This document shows positions 18,605 through 27,870 of a stretch of 64,000 nucleotides of DNA, piece after piece. The stretch is from contig CANLOV010000001.1 of NCBI GenBank assembly GCA_947492955.1, positions 62,001-126,000 of the forward strand. Reading direction: 5' to 3'. The notes under the pieces were generated by a model that saw only the letters and a list, made by a program, of their open reading frames with translations, searched no databases and had not been told where the DNA came from. Within the stretch, counting starts at the first letter, position 1. Each line of letters begins with the position of its first letter. Source of the stretch: an uncultured Cellulophaga sp. Its GTDB lineage: Bacteria; Bacteroidota; Bacteroidia; Flavobacteriales; Flavobacteriaceae. The position numbers and the translations under genes were made by a program.

Positions 18605-19693
18605 TTAATATGTCTGTTTAAAATTATCTCCTTCTTTCATAATTTTCTTATTACATGCTACAGGTGTTTTTTTGTCTCTTTCAGCATAATGAATTTCATG
18701 GGTATTCCCATTTTTTCTATAGTTTACATAGAGATATAAATTTTTAAAAGTAGCCCAGAAAAAAAATAGGTCCGAAGAGCAGAAATTGTAATTTAAGGCA
18801 TAATTTGTCAATAGTGCTTTTTTTATTTCTGAAATAGAATAATATTCATCATAATAAACAGAGATAGATGTGTGTTTATTATGGATATAATTATCGTAAT
18901 TAAAAGTAAGTACTTTATTTTTTTTACCTACTCTTGTAGTATCTTTATGTATACTAATTTCTTTTTGTACCAAAAGTGTGCTATTCTTATAGCTTTTAAT
19001 TTTAAAAGGAGTTTTTTTTATAGAATAAGAGCTTTTTGCTAATTCAGTATCTCTATTGTAGTAAAGGCTATCTATGTAAATATCGTTGTTTATTTGTCTT
19101 TTTTCTTCTGATATGCTTATGCCTTTATTTTTAGTAAAATAAGTTTCTTCTATTATATTTAAAAGATCATCGTATTTGTGCTTATATATTTTTTCTCCTT
19201 TTTCGTAATACTCTTTAGATTCTAGATATCCTCTAAAATCGTATTTAAGTAGAGGCCCATCAATTACGTCATCTACATAATTACAAATAAAATAGCCAGA
19301 TGAGATCCGTTTACCAAATTCTTTTCCGTTTTTTAACCCATTTTTATACTCTGTGGTTGTTTCTAATGTTCCATATTTATAAGAGTATTGTTTCCAAATA
19401 CCATGCTTAACACCATCAACATATATACCTTCTTCTTCCAATTTATTAAACCGTAAAATTTTTGAGTTTCCAAACCTAAATCCATTTTTAAAATAAGTAA
19501 TTTCTGTTTTCCAATCATTTAAAAAATCAGTATATTTTATTTTATAATAACCATTTAAAGCAGTACTGTCTTTTAAAAAAAGCTGATTGTTAATTGTATA
19601 TAATTTATTAGATTTTATTTTTTTTGGTGTTTTTTGGCTAAACGAATAAAGGTGTGAAAGAATAATAAATACGAGTACTATATAATGTTTCAT
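18605..19693 (-). CDS. YwqK/MORN-variant repeat protein
   Basis: 362 residues with a signal peptide (ends 'LYSFSQ'). Repeats of the MORN-variant type 'Y.NG...G.......G' occur ('TYFKNGFRFGNSKILRF', 'IYVDGVKHGIWKQYSY', 'EYKNGLKNGKEFGKR'), as in the YwqK family (called antitoxin-like by homology, role usually unproven). In Bacteroidota such proteins are mostly exported. It is 75 bp from the SGNH hydrolase upstream and may share its transcript. Confidence 0.65.
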   Translation of the reverse strand: MKHYIVLVFIILSHLYSFSQKTPKKIKSNKLYTINNQLFLKDSTALNGYYKIKYTDFLNDWKTEITYFKNGFRFGNSKILRFNKLEEEGIYVDGVKHGIWKQYSYKYGTLETTTEYKNGLKNGKEFGKRISSGYFICNYVDDVIDGPLLKYDFRGYLESKEYYEKGEKIYKHKYDDLLNIIEETYFTKNKGISISEEKRQINNDIYIDSLYYNRDTELAKSSYSIKKTPFKIKSYKNSTLLVQKEISIHKDTTRVGKKNKVLTFNYDNYIHNKHTSISVYYDEYYSISEIKKALLTNYALNYNFCSSDLFFFWATFKNLYLYVNYRKNGNTHEIHYAERDKKTPVACNKKIMKEGDNFKQTY

Positions 19694-19767
19694 TTATATT
19701 TTATTTTTTCTAAAATACTACATTTAAAAGTTTGACAGCTTTCTAAAAAAGACAAAAAACCTTAGTA

Positions 19768-20388
19768 TTAGCTAATATTTGCATTATTATTTGTTGTTTT
19801 TTTAATGCAATTATATATTATTTCAGCAATTTTTTTTGTCCCATTTCTATTTGGGTGAATTGAATCAGGGAAAAAGTCTACATTATTTTTTATGGGAGTA
19901 TTAAGATCAATAGAAAATAAATTATTTTGAGAAATGATCATTTTTAATCTTGGAACAATTTCATTTTCAATAATTAAAGGGCGAACCCCATACTTTTTTT
20001 GAAATGCAGGAGGAGGTAAGCAAATAAAAATTTCAGGCTTTGTTATTAAATTTTGAAAATTTTGTATCAATTCTAATACATTAGATTGATAATCTTTTTG
20101 ATTTTTCCAATTGGTTTTGTTGCTACAATTTGCTCCTAATATGATTATAACAATATTTGGCAAAAAATCTTTCGCTTTTTGAAATGATATCATATTCCAA
20201 TAGGGTTTACCTCCATTTTTAAAAACGGTAGCATGGTTTGTTCCAAAGTTCCCTACTTCATATTTTTCTCCTAGTAGTTTTTGAAGTTGATTAGGGTAGG
20301 AATAACGCTCTCTTTCTTTAATACCATGACCATATGTAATACTATCACCTGCACAAGCGATTTTAATTTTTTTGATTGATTTATCCAT
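19768..20388 (-). CDS. SGNH/GDSL-type esterase
   Basis: 206 residues, no signal peptide. Block I 'IACAGDSITYGHGI' holds the catalytic Ser, block II 'EVGNFGTNHATVF' the Gly, block III 'IIILGANCSNKTNW' the Asn, and block V 'DSIHPNRNGTKKIAE' the Asp and His. It is close to the sialate O-acetylesterase/acyl hydrolase group. It overlaps the end of the sigma-factor gene by 8 bp, so it is translationally coupled. Confidence 0.85.
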   Translation of the reverse strand: MDKSIKKIKIACAGDSITYGHGIKERERYSYPNQLQKLLGEKYEVGNFGTNHATVFKNGGKPYWNMISFQKAKDFLPNIVIIILGANCSNKTNWKNQKDYQSNVLELIQNFQNLITKPEIFICLPPPAFQKKYGVRPLIIENEIVPRLKMIISQNNLFSIDLNTPIKNNVDFFPDSIHPNRNGTKKIAEIIYNCIKKTTNNNANIS

Positions 20389-21259
20389 ATAGTAAATTCA
20401 TGAATTTAGAATTAGAGATTTCATCAATAATTTTATCTGCTTTTAAACTCACTTTAAACGGATCTTCTTGGTAAAATTTTGAATATAATTGATCTGCCTC
20501 AACCGTTATTTCTTCTAGTTTTTCTTTAGTTTGCTCGTATATCATCTTGGAGAAGTCAGACTGCCATTTCATTTTTTCGGGGTTTACTATTCCCATTTCA
20601 ATAAACTTCTTAGTCTTCTGCCTGCATCTACATGGATTATCGGTATTTACTAAACCACATTTTTTATGCATCCATTTATGTAGATCATTTCTTGCTAGTG
20701 AAAGTCTTTTTCTAAAATTTACTGGCGTTATTTCAAAGATCTCAGCAGCCAGATTGTGATCAATTTTGAAGATTTCTCCGATTATATAGGTTAGCCTTTG
20801 TTTTCTATCCAAACACATCAGCATTCCTGCTGTACAAGCGATTCGGGCTTCTTTAATTGAAATGCCCATTATTTCGTCTTCAGTTTTATTAATTTCAATG
20901 TCTTCAACGTTATCCATAAAACCAAAAAACATATCAAAACTCACCTCATTTTTTTCATGACTACTTTTCTTAGACTTTAATACATGGTTAAAAACAATTC
21001 TGTATAACCAAGTTCTAAATCTAGCTTTTGTAGCATCATATTGAGATAGTTTAGTGATAACTTTTATCAAAACTTCCTGTGTAATATCTTCAGCTTCCTC
21101 TACTACATTCAGCATTTTGAGAGCAATATTGAAAATGTAATTTTGATTTTTTTTGATAAGTACACTTAATGAATCCTTATCTCCGTTTAAAGCTAAATTT
21201 ACAAGCTGCTCATCGGATTGGTCGTTATAATTATCATTTAAAGAAAAAGGATACTGCAT
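20381..21259 (-). CDS. ECF-type RNA polymerase sigma factor with C-terminal extension
   Basis: 292 residues; ECF sigma factors are usually about 180-200. Region 2 spans about residues 20-100 ('AEDITQEVLIKVITKLSQYD', 'FRTWLYRIVFNH'), and region 4 about 135-195 ('AGMLMCLDRKQRLTYIIGEI', 'AAEIFEITPVNFRKRLSLAR'). The remaining ~95 residues start with a Cys-rich 'KKCGLVNTDNPCRCRQKTKK' (four Cys, a possible metal or redox site) and are mostly helical. No anti-sigma gene is adjacent. The same strand carries the SRPBCC and thioredoxin-fold genes upstream and the SGNH hydrolase downstream. Confidence 0.85.
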   Translation of the reverse strand: MQYPFSLNDNYNDQSDEQLVNLALNGDKDSLSVLIKKNQNYIFNIALKMLNVVEEAEDITQEVLIKVITKLSQYDATKARFRTWLYRIVFNHVLKSKKSSHEKNEVSFDMFFGFMDNVEDIEINKTEDEIMGISIKEARIACTAGMLMCLDRKQRLTYIIGEIFKIDHNLAAEIFEITPVNFRKRLSLARNDLHKWMHKKCGLVNTDNPCRCRQKTKKFIEMGIVNPEKMKWQSDFSKMIYEQTKEKLEEITVEADQLYSKFYQEDPFKVSLKADKIIDEISNSKFMNLLYG

Positions 21260-21325
21260 AATTTTTAAATATTATAAAAGTGTAGAAAGCAATCATCTCT
21301 TTCTACACTTTAAAATTATAAATTT

Positions 21326-21760
21326 TTAGTTTAAAAGATTATCAAGTCCTTGCAGTCCCATAGACATCATACCCTTAAAGCCTTGTTCGATTTCATTTTT
21401 CACAGAATCTTCTAAATCTATGGTGTAATTATATTCAATTTCCCAGCTAGAAACTGTTTTGCCACTTAATTCTTCTACTTTCATTGTTCCAATAATATCC
21501 TTTGTAGGCATTTCCATTGTATGACTATCAATGCCATAAACAAAGGTGCAAGTATCATGATCTATTTTTAATATAGTTTCATTAACATCTTTTCCTTGAT
21601 CAGTTTTACATAGTCGTTTGGCTCCTTCACCTTCACCTTGAAGCTTACAGGTTGCGATAAAAGGTAGCCATTTATCTACATCTGTTCCGTTTTTTAAAAG
21701 GTTCCAAATGTCATTAACTTTTCCAATTGATTGGTGCGTTGTTTTTATTATAGTTTTCAT
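21326..21760 (-). CDS. SRPBCC (START/Bet v1-like) family protein
   Basis: 144 residues from the ATG at 21760 ('MKTIIKTTHQSIGKVNDIW'). A longer frame reaches 21811 but would overlap the gene upstream, so the 14-bp-spaced ATG is preferred. The START-like pattern has an N-terminal helix after strand 1, 'DVDKWLPFIATCKLQGEG', 'SSWEIEYNYTIDL' and a long C-terminal helix 'EQGFKGMMSMGLQGL'. The ligand is unknown. It is co-transcribed with the gene at 21774-22511. Confidence 0.65.
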   Translation of the reverse strand: MKTIIKTTHQSIGKVNDIWNLLKNGTDVDKWLPFIATCKLQGEGEGAKRLCKTDQGKDVNETILKIDHDTCTFVYGIDSHTMEMPTKDIIGTMKVEELSGKTVSSWEIEYNYTIDLEDSVKNEIEQGFKGMMSMGLQGLDNLLN

Positions 21761-21773
21761 AAGTGTTTTTGTT

Positions 21774-22511
21774 TTAGAATATTTTTTTTGTTTCAATAAG
21801 GATGAAATCATTTAGAGCTTTATCTCTTAACTTCACAATGGCTTGATATTCTGGGTCTGAAGCAACTTCAGCTAATGAATTGGCTTTAGGTGCTGTGAAA
21901 ATTACTACTCGGTCTGGAACATTAATGCTGTTTGCTTTCCCGTTTCCAGCGTACAGTTGAACTGGGTCCATTGCTCCAACAACTTTAAAACCATATTTTG
22001 CGTACAACACTTGGGCTTTTTCATCCATTTGGTTTAAATATTTATCACCACCTTTTTTGGTAAACTCTATAGAAATAAATGTAACCGTTTCATCAGCTGG
22101 TTTAACATTAGAGTTTGGATTAAGAGCTTTTTCATTTAAGAACTTTTGTATAACATAACTTTGTTCTGCGATACTTATTTTTCCAATTAACTTTTTAGTG
22201 TTTTTATCTATAATGTAAGAGAAACCAGTATAGATTAAATTAGAGAGTATATTTTTAACTCCTAATCTTTCAAGATTAGTATTTGAATTTTTAATTTTTG
22301 TTGGATTCGTAATATCATGTGTGATAAATGATATGGACTTATCATTTTTAAAAAATGATTTCACTTCTTTGTTTAACCGTTGTTCATGAGCATTAGTAAC
22401 AGGACACCAATCTGCCCTATAAGTAACAACTTGTAAATTTGTTTTTTGGCAAAAAACATTTACTGTTATTAGCAACGTAATGAGTAATGTGAATGTTTTA
22501 ATAATTTTCAT
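21774..22511 (-). CDS. Exported thioredoxin-fold protein fused to a DUF1330-like domain
   Basis: 245 residues. Signal peptide 1-21 (ends 'NVFCQ'). The N-terminal domain starts 'LQVVTYRADWCPVTNAHEQR', a thioredoxin-like WC motif with only one Cys, so classical disulfide exchange is doubtful. The C-terminal domain (about 140-245, 'YAKYGFKVVGAMDPVQLYAG', 'DRVVIFTAPKANSLAEVASD') looks like a DUF1330/ABM dimeric alpha-beta barrel. This is the last gene before the junction-element array; its start is 100 bp from the terminal junction. Confidence 0.6.
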   Translation of the reverse strand: MKIIKTFTLLITLLITVNVFCQKTNLQVVTYRADWCPVTNAHEQRLNKEVKSFFKNDKSISFITHDITNPTKIKNSNTNLERLGVKNILSNLIYTGFSYIIDKNTKKLIGKISIAEQSYVIQKFLNEKALNPNSNVKPADETVTFISIEFTKKGGDKYLNQMDEKAQVLYAKYGFKVVGAMDPVQLYAGNGKANSINVPDRVVIFTAPKANSLAEVASDPEYQAIVKLRDKALNDFILIETKKIF

Positions 22512-22606
22512 TTGAATATAATTTTAGTGAATAATTTATTTCACTATTTATATCCAGAATTAGGGAATGTGTGAATTATTTAGAGTATTTTCTTAGAAAT
22601 TATTCA

Positions 22607-22806
22607 TTGCATAACGCAGTCTTATGTAATCTGGCGTAGCTCTATGATAAATTGTATTTTTATAATAGGCGAGAATCAAGAGGAACGAGATATAGCCTAT
22701 TGGGTCTACGTAGGAGAATGTAATTCATCGGTCTTGGCTATGGTTTGTTACGGAATGGTACGCGAGTATCATTCAACTGCAATGAACTATAGCAGTTGTT
22801 GGCAAT
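22607..22806. repeat. Junction element J1 (array tail)
   Basis: Left core ..ATAAC (to 22615); right core GTTGGCAAT (22798-22806). It contains a shortened form of the outer hairpin (CGCAGTCTTATGTAATCTGGCG) and a diverged copy of the 84-nt hairpin (22645-22728). The right core is the perfect complement of ATTGCCAAC at 23271-23279, the other end of the unit carrying the gene at 22823. Confidence 0.75.
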
Positions 22807-22822
22807 AGTTATTTTATTCCAG

Positions 22823-23266
22823 TTATTTTATTTTTCGAAATAGATTTGATTCATTATTCTCTTTTAATTTATCAAATAAGTAAGTGGATAGAGGAACAGC
22901 CAATACGTCATTCAATAAAGTTCCATTTTTATAAAAATATATAAAAGTCCAATGTATATCTCTGTCGAACCAATCCATATGACTCTCTAAGTCCTTGCCC
23001 AAATATGTTCCACATCCTTTTTCACATATTTGATGGAAATTTAAACAAGGATAATTTTCGTACGAACCTCTTTCTCCAACTTCCAAACTGTCCCATTCAA
23101 AACAATTAATCCTTTCTGAAAAATCAATTTCCTTTTGGAAAGAAGTCAAATCCGTTCCTATCAAACTATCAAAACAAGAAGTGTCCGTAGTGTATTTTTC
23201 AAGACACTTATCACTATTACAGCTAAGTGTAAAAATTGAAATCGCTAAGCAGTACAGTTTGTTCAT
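22823..23266 (-). CDS. Cassette-borne lipoprotein, unknown function
   Basis: 147 residues from the ATG at 23266 ('MNKLYCLAISIFTLSCNSDK'). An earlier in-frame TTG at 23278 lies inside the core site and is rejected. The lipobox is 'FTLSC'. The mature part is Cys-rich (at least six Cys after the lipobox, e.g. 'HQICEKGCGTY') and acidic, so disulfides are likely in the periplasm. No family is recognised. The unit is bounded by perfectly complementary cores 22798-22806 and 23271-23279. Confidence 0.6.
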   Translation of the reverse strand: MNKLYCLAISIFTLSCNSDKCLEKYTTDTSCFDSLIGTDLTSFQKEIDFSERINCFEWDSLEVGERGSYENYPCLNFHQICEKGCGTYLGKDLESHMDWFDRDIHWTFIYFYKNGTLLNDVLAVPLSTYLFDKLKENNESNLFRKIK

Positions 23267-23270
23267 AATT

Positions 23271-23510
23271 ATTGCCAACGCAGCACTATTTGGAGTCTGC
23301 GAATTTTTATGGAAATATAAGAAAAAACTCTCTTGTTTTTTACTGTATTTGGAATAAAAATTGGCGACCAGATTACATATAACGACATTATGTATTGTGT
23401 TATTTTCTTTCGTTAAGTATCGTATTAAGTAAGTATTCTCTTAGCCTACGGTCTTCTGTAATCTGGTATTGTTATGGCACGTTTTTACATGTATACAACA
23501 TTTTGAGCCG
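23271..23510. repeat. Junction element J2
   Basis: Left core ATTGCCAAC, then CGCAGCACTATTTGGAGTC and the long AT-rich arm shared by most junctions; the inner stem CCAGATTACA / TGTAATCTGG is present. The right core is degenerate (about 23502-23510, TTTGAGCCG) and lies in the 3' coding end of the SDR gene. Confidence 0.65.
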
Positions 23511-24318
23511 TTTTTCGGTTCGTTTCCAAATCCGATTTTACGCTGTCCAATTTCATTCCGATTGTCATAAGTGCAACTTTCCCAAGAGGTAAACGAAGTG
23601 TTGGATTTTCGGAATTTACCAAGTTTATAATTGCTTTAGATGCTTTTACGGGGTCGCCTTCTTGTTTTCCATCAACTTCTTTTAATTTCGTTCTAAATAC
23701 TCCTGCTGTATCTGTATAGTCATCAATCATACTTTCCGCTTGCCCAAGTCCATTTCCTGCGAAATTTGTTCGGAATGGTCCTGGTTCAACTATAGAAACC
23801 TTTATTCCCAAGGGGGCAACTTCTTGCGCCATTGCCTCACTAAAGCCTTCTAGAGCAAATTTGCTGGCATTGTAAATACCAAAACCAGCAAAAGCTTTAA
23901 TTCCTCCGTGTGATGATATCTGAATAATGTGCCCATTCTTTTCCTTACGCATAAATGGTAAAACAGTTTGTGTCATCTTTAGAGTTCCAAAAAAGTTAGG
24001 CTCAAATACAGTTCTAACTTCTTTTAATGACGTTTCTTCAACAGCTCCAACAAATCCTATTCCTGCGTTATTAACTAAAACATCAATTTTTCCGTGTTCA
24101 GAAATTATTTTTTTGATGTTGTTTTCAATGCTCTTTTCATTGGTTATATCCAATAAAATTGCCTGTGCGTTTTTTATGTTGCTGTTGTTAAATTCGTCAA
24201 CTTGTGATTGGTGCCGGAAAGTACCGATTACAAAATCACTTTCTTTAATTACCGATTCGGCAAGAGCTTTACCCAATCCGCTTGATATTCCTGTAATTAA
24301 CCATATTTTATTTTTCAT
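23485..24318 (-). CDS. Short-chain dehydrogenase/reductase
   Basis: 277 residues. The classical SDR signatures are all present: cofactor motif 'WLITGISSGLGKALAES', NNAG ('DVLVNNAGIGF'), the catalytic Ser ('IIQISSHGG') and YxxxK ('GIYNASKFALEG'), then 'PGPFRTNFAG'. This is an NAD(P)-dependent oxidoreductase of unknown substrate. It follows the AhpC/TSA-like gene by 4 bp and a Crp-type regulator, forming a three-gene unit. Its last residues are encoded within the junction sequence. Confidence 0.87.
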   Translation of the reverse strand: MKNKIWLITGISSGLGKALAESVIKESDFVIGTFRHQSQVDEFNNSNIKNAQAILLDITNEKSIENNIKKIISEHGKIDVLVNNAGIGFVGAVEETSLKEVRTVFEPNFFGTLKMTQTVLPFMRKEKNGHIIQISSHGGIKAFAGFGIYNASKFALEGFSEAMAQEVAPLGIKVSIVEPGPFRTNFAGNGLGQAESMIDDYTDTAGVFRTKLKEVDGKQEGDPVKASKAIINLVNSENPTLRLPLGKVALMTIGMKLDSVKSDLETNRKTAQNVVYM

Positions 24319-24322
24319 TATC

Positions 24323-24982
24323 TTATTTTTTTAGAGCGTTAATAATTTCTGAAACTTCTACACGGTTTCTGTAGTCACCACCAATAGATTTTGCGAAAGA
24401 AATTGTTGTGTCTTTTTCGATAACAAATACTGCTGGCATTGGTAATTCTCTAGAGTCGTCAGAATAATGTGCATCAAAGTCAAAACCGAGTTCAGTCATG
24501 GTATTTACTGGTGCATCAGCGTTTTTAAAAACGGTTGTATATTTCCTTGCAACAATATTTCCGTTATCGCTTAAAACTTTAAAATTAAGCTCGTTTTTCT
24601 CTTTTACGTTTAAAGATTCATCAGGTGTCTGTGGTGAAATGGCAACTAATTCTGCTCCAAAATTGTGAATTTTAGTTAATGATTTTTGATAATGAGCTAA
24701 TTGAAGATTGCAATACGGACACCAAGAGCCTCTGTAAAAAGTAAGTACAATTTTCTTTTTTTTTAGCAATTTTGAAAGCTGAATTATTTTACCTGTTGCA
24801 TTTGATAGTGCAAAATCTGGTGCTTTATCGCCAACTTGCAGTTTTAAAATTGAATTATGGTTGGCCTGTAGATTTTCTGCATCATTATCGAAAACTCTCA
24901 GAGCGTCTTTAGGAAGCATTGTTCCTAAATTTGTTCGTAGTTCTTTTAGATTTTCTTGATAAGAATTCGTTTCTATGCTCAT
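24323..24982 (-). CDS. AhpC/TSA-family peroxiredoxin-like protein
   Basis: 219 residues, cytoplasmic. Thioredoxin fold from about residue 50: 'VGDKAPDFALSNATGKIIQL', active site 'TFYRGSWCPYCNLQLAHY' (a CPYC motif, so both Cys are present), 'VAISPQTPDESLNVKEKNEL'. This is the peroxiredoxin-like (DUF899/AhpC-TSA) group that reduces peroxides or acts as a thiol reductase. It is the middle gene of a Crp-like/peroxiredoxin/SDR unit, consistent with an oxidative-stress role (inference). Confidence 0.82.
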   Translation of the reverse strand: MSIETNSYQENLKELRTNLGTMLPKDALRVFDNDAENLQANHNSILKLQVGDKAPDFALSNATGKIIQLSKLLKKKKIVLTFYRGSWCPYCNLQLAHYQKSLTKIHNFGAELVAISPQTPDESLNVKEKNELNFKVLSDNGNIVARKYTTVFKNADAPVNTMTELGFDFDAHYSDDSRELPMPAVFVIEKDTTISFAKSIGGDYRNRVEVSEIINALKK

Positions 24983-25084
24983 TTTTTCTTTGTTTGATAT
25001 TAAGTCAAAATTGACCTTTTACAAAGGTGTGGCAAAGTGCCAACTTTAAAAATGAACTGGTTTAGGAAATACTCTTAAACTAGA

Positions 25085-25672
25085 TTAAGTTTTTGAAGAA
25101 AGTTTTTTTCTGATTTTAGATAAAAACTCTGGGGTAAAGCCTAAATAGGAGGCTATAACCTTTTGTGGTACTCGTTTTACAATATTTGGGTAGCGTTCTA
25201 AAATTTCTAAATACCGTTCTTCTGCGGTCATACTTAAATTAGATAAAGCTCTTTTTCTTGAAAAAGCAAATGCTCTCTCTGTTGTGATTCTAAAATACTC
25301 GCTCAATCCATGAATTTCTTTGCAAAGCCCTTCAATATCGTCATATGTCATTTGAAATATAGTGGAATCTTCTAAAGCCTCAACAAATAGCGTAGCTGGT
25401 GTTTGGGTTATGTAGCTATAAAAGTCGCTCACAAACCAATCTTCAATTGCAATTTGTACCGTATGTTCTTTTCCTTCGTTATCTACAAAATAAGAACGAA
25501 AAGAACCTTTCACGACATAATTTCGATATTTACAAACGTAATTCGGTTGATCAATGAATTGGCGTTTTTTGATTTTGGTCGTTCGGATTATTCCAATCAA
25601 TTTTTCCGTTTCCTTTTGGTTTAGAGTAACATATTTTGCAATGTTTTCTAGTATGTTTTTGTATTGTTCCAA
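25085..25672 (-). CDS. Crp/Fnr-family regulator (cyclic-nucleotide-binding fold)
   Basis: 195 residues. N-terminal cNMP-binding beta-roll ('KKRQFIDQPNYVCKYRNYVV', 'ALEDSTIFQMTY'), C-terminal HTH 'AEERYLEILERYPNIVKRVP' and 'KVIASYLGFTPEFLSKIRKK'. The start is TTG at 25672, since an in-frame stop lies just upstream and no ATG is available. It begins about 15 bp inside the unit core at 25687-25695. It probably regulates the two downstream genes. Confidence 0.82.
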   Translation of the reverse strand: MEQYKNILENIAKYVTLNQKETEKLIGIIRTTKIKKRQFIDQPNYVCKYRNYVVKGSFRSYFVDNEGKEHTVQIAIEDWFVSDFYSYITQTPATLFVEALEDSTIFQMTYDDIEGLCKEIHGLSEYFRITTERAFAFSRKRALSNLSMTAEERYLEILERYPNIVKRVPQKVIASYLGFTPEFLSKIRKKLSSKT

Positions 25673-25686
25673 TGTTTTTTCAAATG

Positions 25687-25892
25687 TGTCTCAACGCAGC
25701 GCTATGTGGATTCTGCGAATTTTTATATTTTATTTTTTAATTGCCAACTTAGTGCAACGTTATCACGAATTTCTTTTTCTTAAAATAGTAATAACATTAG
25801 TAAATGCAAAAAATTAGACAGACTTAGTAGGTAAGCCCAAACCTTTCGATTAATCATAGATCGCCCTATGTTTTTTATATATTGTTGTTATT
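25687..25892. repeat. Junction element J3
   Basis: Left core TGTCTCAAC followed by GCAGCGCTATGTGG; the middle contains AACCTTTCG and a '..ATATTGTT' right end. Right core GTTGTTATT (25884-25892) matches the far core of the esterase unit (27231-27239) at 7/9. Confidence 0.6.
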
Positions 25893-25920
25893 TCGTTGTT
25901 TTTTTAGAATTCAATTAGAG

Positions 25921-27198
25921 TTATTGATTTTTATTTGCTTCTGCGTTCTCCAATTTTTTTAATTTTTCCTTTAAGGTTTTGCATTCTCCAATTTTTAGTC
26001 CATTCTTAAATTCCTTAATCGCATTTAAAGTGTCAGATTGAGATAGGTAGTAATCTCCCAATGATTCAAATGCACTTGTACTTTTTGGGTAGTTTTTAAT
26101 ATTTAAATTCAATAAGGCATAAGCTTTTTTAGGCATTTTGCTATACATAAAATCATTGACAATTAAATTAATTACCCTTTCAGGTGGTATTACTTTGTAA
26201 CCGAATTTTTCTGAAATATTTGTATAATGAGAATTGATTAAATTTATTGTTTCTTGAGTGTTTAATGAATACCAATTATTACCTTGTTTAAATTTATACC
26301 AAGGAAAAAGAAATCTAAAAGCATCGTACTCAGTAATAAGTGGTACGCTACTGTGATCATCATCATTATAGTATTTCCATTCAAATAGTAAACCATTATC
26401 ATTTTGGGTATCTATTGAATTCACAAATTTTAATATTGATCTAATATGGGACGAGTATTTATTAAGAGTATCATTTCTAACTTCTTTAATTGTCATTCCT
26501 TCATCCATGGTGTTGGCAACCCCAACGTACAAAGCTTTACCGTGGAACTTATTTGCCGATAAGATAGAATTAGCATCCTTTAAAAAAGATTGACCATCCC
26601 ACCATAAACTTGGATCTATTGCTACATAATTATTGAAAAGATGTTGTCTGTTAACAAGAGCGTTAATAACACTCAAACCACCAAATGAATGCCCAACAAA
26701 AGTTCTATATGAAGATGCTGGATATGTTTTCTCTATATGTGGAATCAATTCATCCTCCATAAAGTCAAGAAACTTGTTGCCCCCGCCCGAGGAATATTGA
26801 ATACTATCTCCCGAAAAGAAATCAAAATCGACATGTGTGGGTGTCAAATCTCGCGATCTGTCTGTATTTGGGATAGCAACAATTATCATTTCAGGAACAA
26901 CTGTATTACCATTTGTAGTACTTAATTGTTTGATTATTCCTGTTACAGAATAAAAATGTTCTGGGCCATCCAATAAATATAGGACTGGGTATTTAATTTT
27001 GTATGAAGAATTATCTTTTGCGCTTTCAGGAATGTGTATCCATATCTTACGAGATTCATCTAATATGTTGGAATAAATGCTGTCTATTTGACCGATTACT
27101 ATTTTATTTGTTCGGATAATATTATCAGCCGTTTTTTCTTTCTGATTGCAACTTATAAGGCTTAGAATAATGAAAGTAAAAAGTAATTTTTTTTTCAT
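25921..27198 (-). CDS. Esterase-family (EstA/Fes-like) lipoprotein with C-terminal TPR-like region
   Basis: 425 residues from the ATG at 27198 ('MKKKLLFTFIILSLISCNQK'); the upstream TTG at 27228 is rejected because the lipoprotein signal starts here. The esterase D/ferri-siderophore-esterase-like hydrolase domain has 'IHIPESAKDNSSYKIKYPV', 'PVLYLLDGPEHFYSVTG', nucleophile elbow G-H-S-F-G-G, 'YVAIDPSLWW' and a late His in 'NDDDHSSVPL'. The last ~90 residues resemble TPR repeats ('AFESLGDYYLSQSDTLNAIK'). It is exported and membrane-anchored. Single-gene unit. Confidence 0.8.
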   Translation of the reverse strand: MKKKLLFTFIILSLISCNQKEKTADNIIRTNKIVIGQIDSIYSNILDESRKIWIHIPESAKDNSSYKIKYPVLYLLDGPEHFYSVTGIIKQLSTTNGNTVVPEMIIVAIPNTDRSRDLTPTHVDFDFFSGDSIQYSSGGGNKFLDFMEDELIPHIEKTYPASSYRTFVGHSFGGLSVINALVNRQHLFNNYVAIDPSLWWDGQSFLKDANSILSANKFHGKALYVGVANTMDEGMTIKEVRNDTLNKYSSHIRSILKFVNSIDTQNDNGLLFEWKYYNDDDHSSVPLITEYDAFRFLFPWYKFKQGNNWYSLNTQETINLINSHYTNISEKFGYKVIPPERVINLIVNDFMYSKMPKKAYALLNLNIKNYPKSTSAFESLGDYYLSQSDTLNAIKEFKNGLKIGECKTLKEKLKKLENAEANKNQ

Positions 27199-27230
27199 AT
27201 TTGTAATTGGCTTCTCGGTTTTCCACAATA

Positions 27231-27363
27231 AATGCCAACGCAGAGTTATGTGGAATCCGCGAATTTTATAGAAATATAAGAAAACTCTCTCTTGTTTTTA
27301 TGTATTGGGAATAAAAATTGGCGATTATACTAAGACTTTTTATAAGAACACCCTATTGGTAAT
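27231..27363. repeat. Junction element J4
   Basis: Left core AATGCCAAC, then GCAGAGTTATGTGGAATCCGCG and the AT-rich arm. The right end ATTGGTAAT (27355-27363) is a worn core (6/9 against 27871-27879). Bases 27364-27490 form an unusually long tail before the next stop codon. Confidence 0.55.
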
Positions 27364-27490
27364 AGTCATTTTTTAATTGTCCATATCCATGGTGTTTTCA
27401 GGTTGATTTTCAATAAATTAAGAATTCAATATATGCAATTATTAAAATTCCTTTTTATAATGAAAAAAATTATTGAACTTTAAAATATCA

Positions 27491-27835
27491 TTAATCATCA
27501 TTTATATCTGCAAACTCTTTAAAAAAACCCTTCTTTACTATCTCGTCATCTAGCTTTATAAAGTCTGAATATATAATCTTTATGACTTCTTTTCTACTCT
27601 TTCCAGAACTTAACAAATCATACACTTTTCCTATTGATGCATGTGCAACTTCTTTAAACTCTTCTTTGCCTATTTCTTCTACTTGAGATTTTGGGGTTTT
27701 ATATTCTAATAATGGAGCTATGGAATGCACAATGGAAAATGCGGCGCTTTCACATAATGTTTTTTTATTGAATTCTTGGCCGTAATTAGATGAAACTGCA
27801 AAGGAAAACAAAATAAGGAGTAGTATTTTTTTCAT
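27491..27835 (-). CDS. Small exported hypothetical protein
   Basis: 114 residues. Signal peptide 1-19 (ends 'SSNYGQ'); the remainder is helical and charged with 'LCESAAFSIVHSIAP' and 'KSRKEVIKIIYSDFIKLDDE'. No family is recognised. Single-gene unit between J4 and J5. Confidence 0.5.
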   Translation of the reverse strand: MKKILLLILFSFAVSSNYGQEFNKKTLCESAAFSIVHSIAPLLEYKTPKSQVEEIGKEEFKEVAHASIGKVYDLLSSGKSRKEVIKIIYSDFIKLDDEIVKKGFFKEFADINDD

Positions 27836-27870
27836 GAATATTAGTTTTATTTAAGTTTGAATAAGTAATG

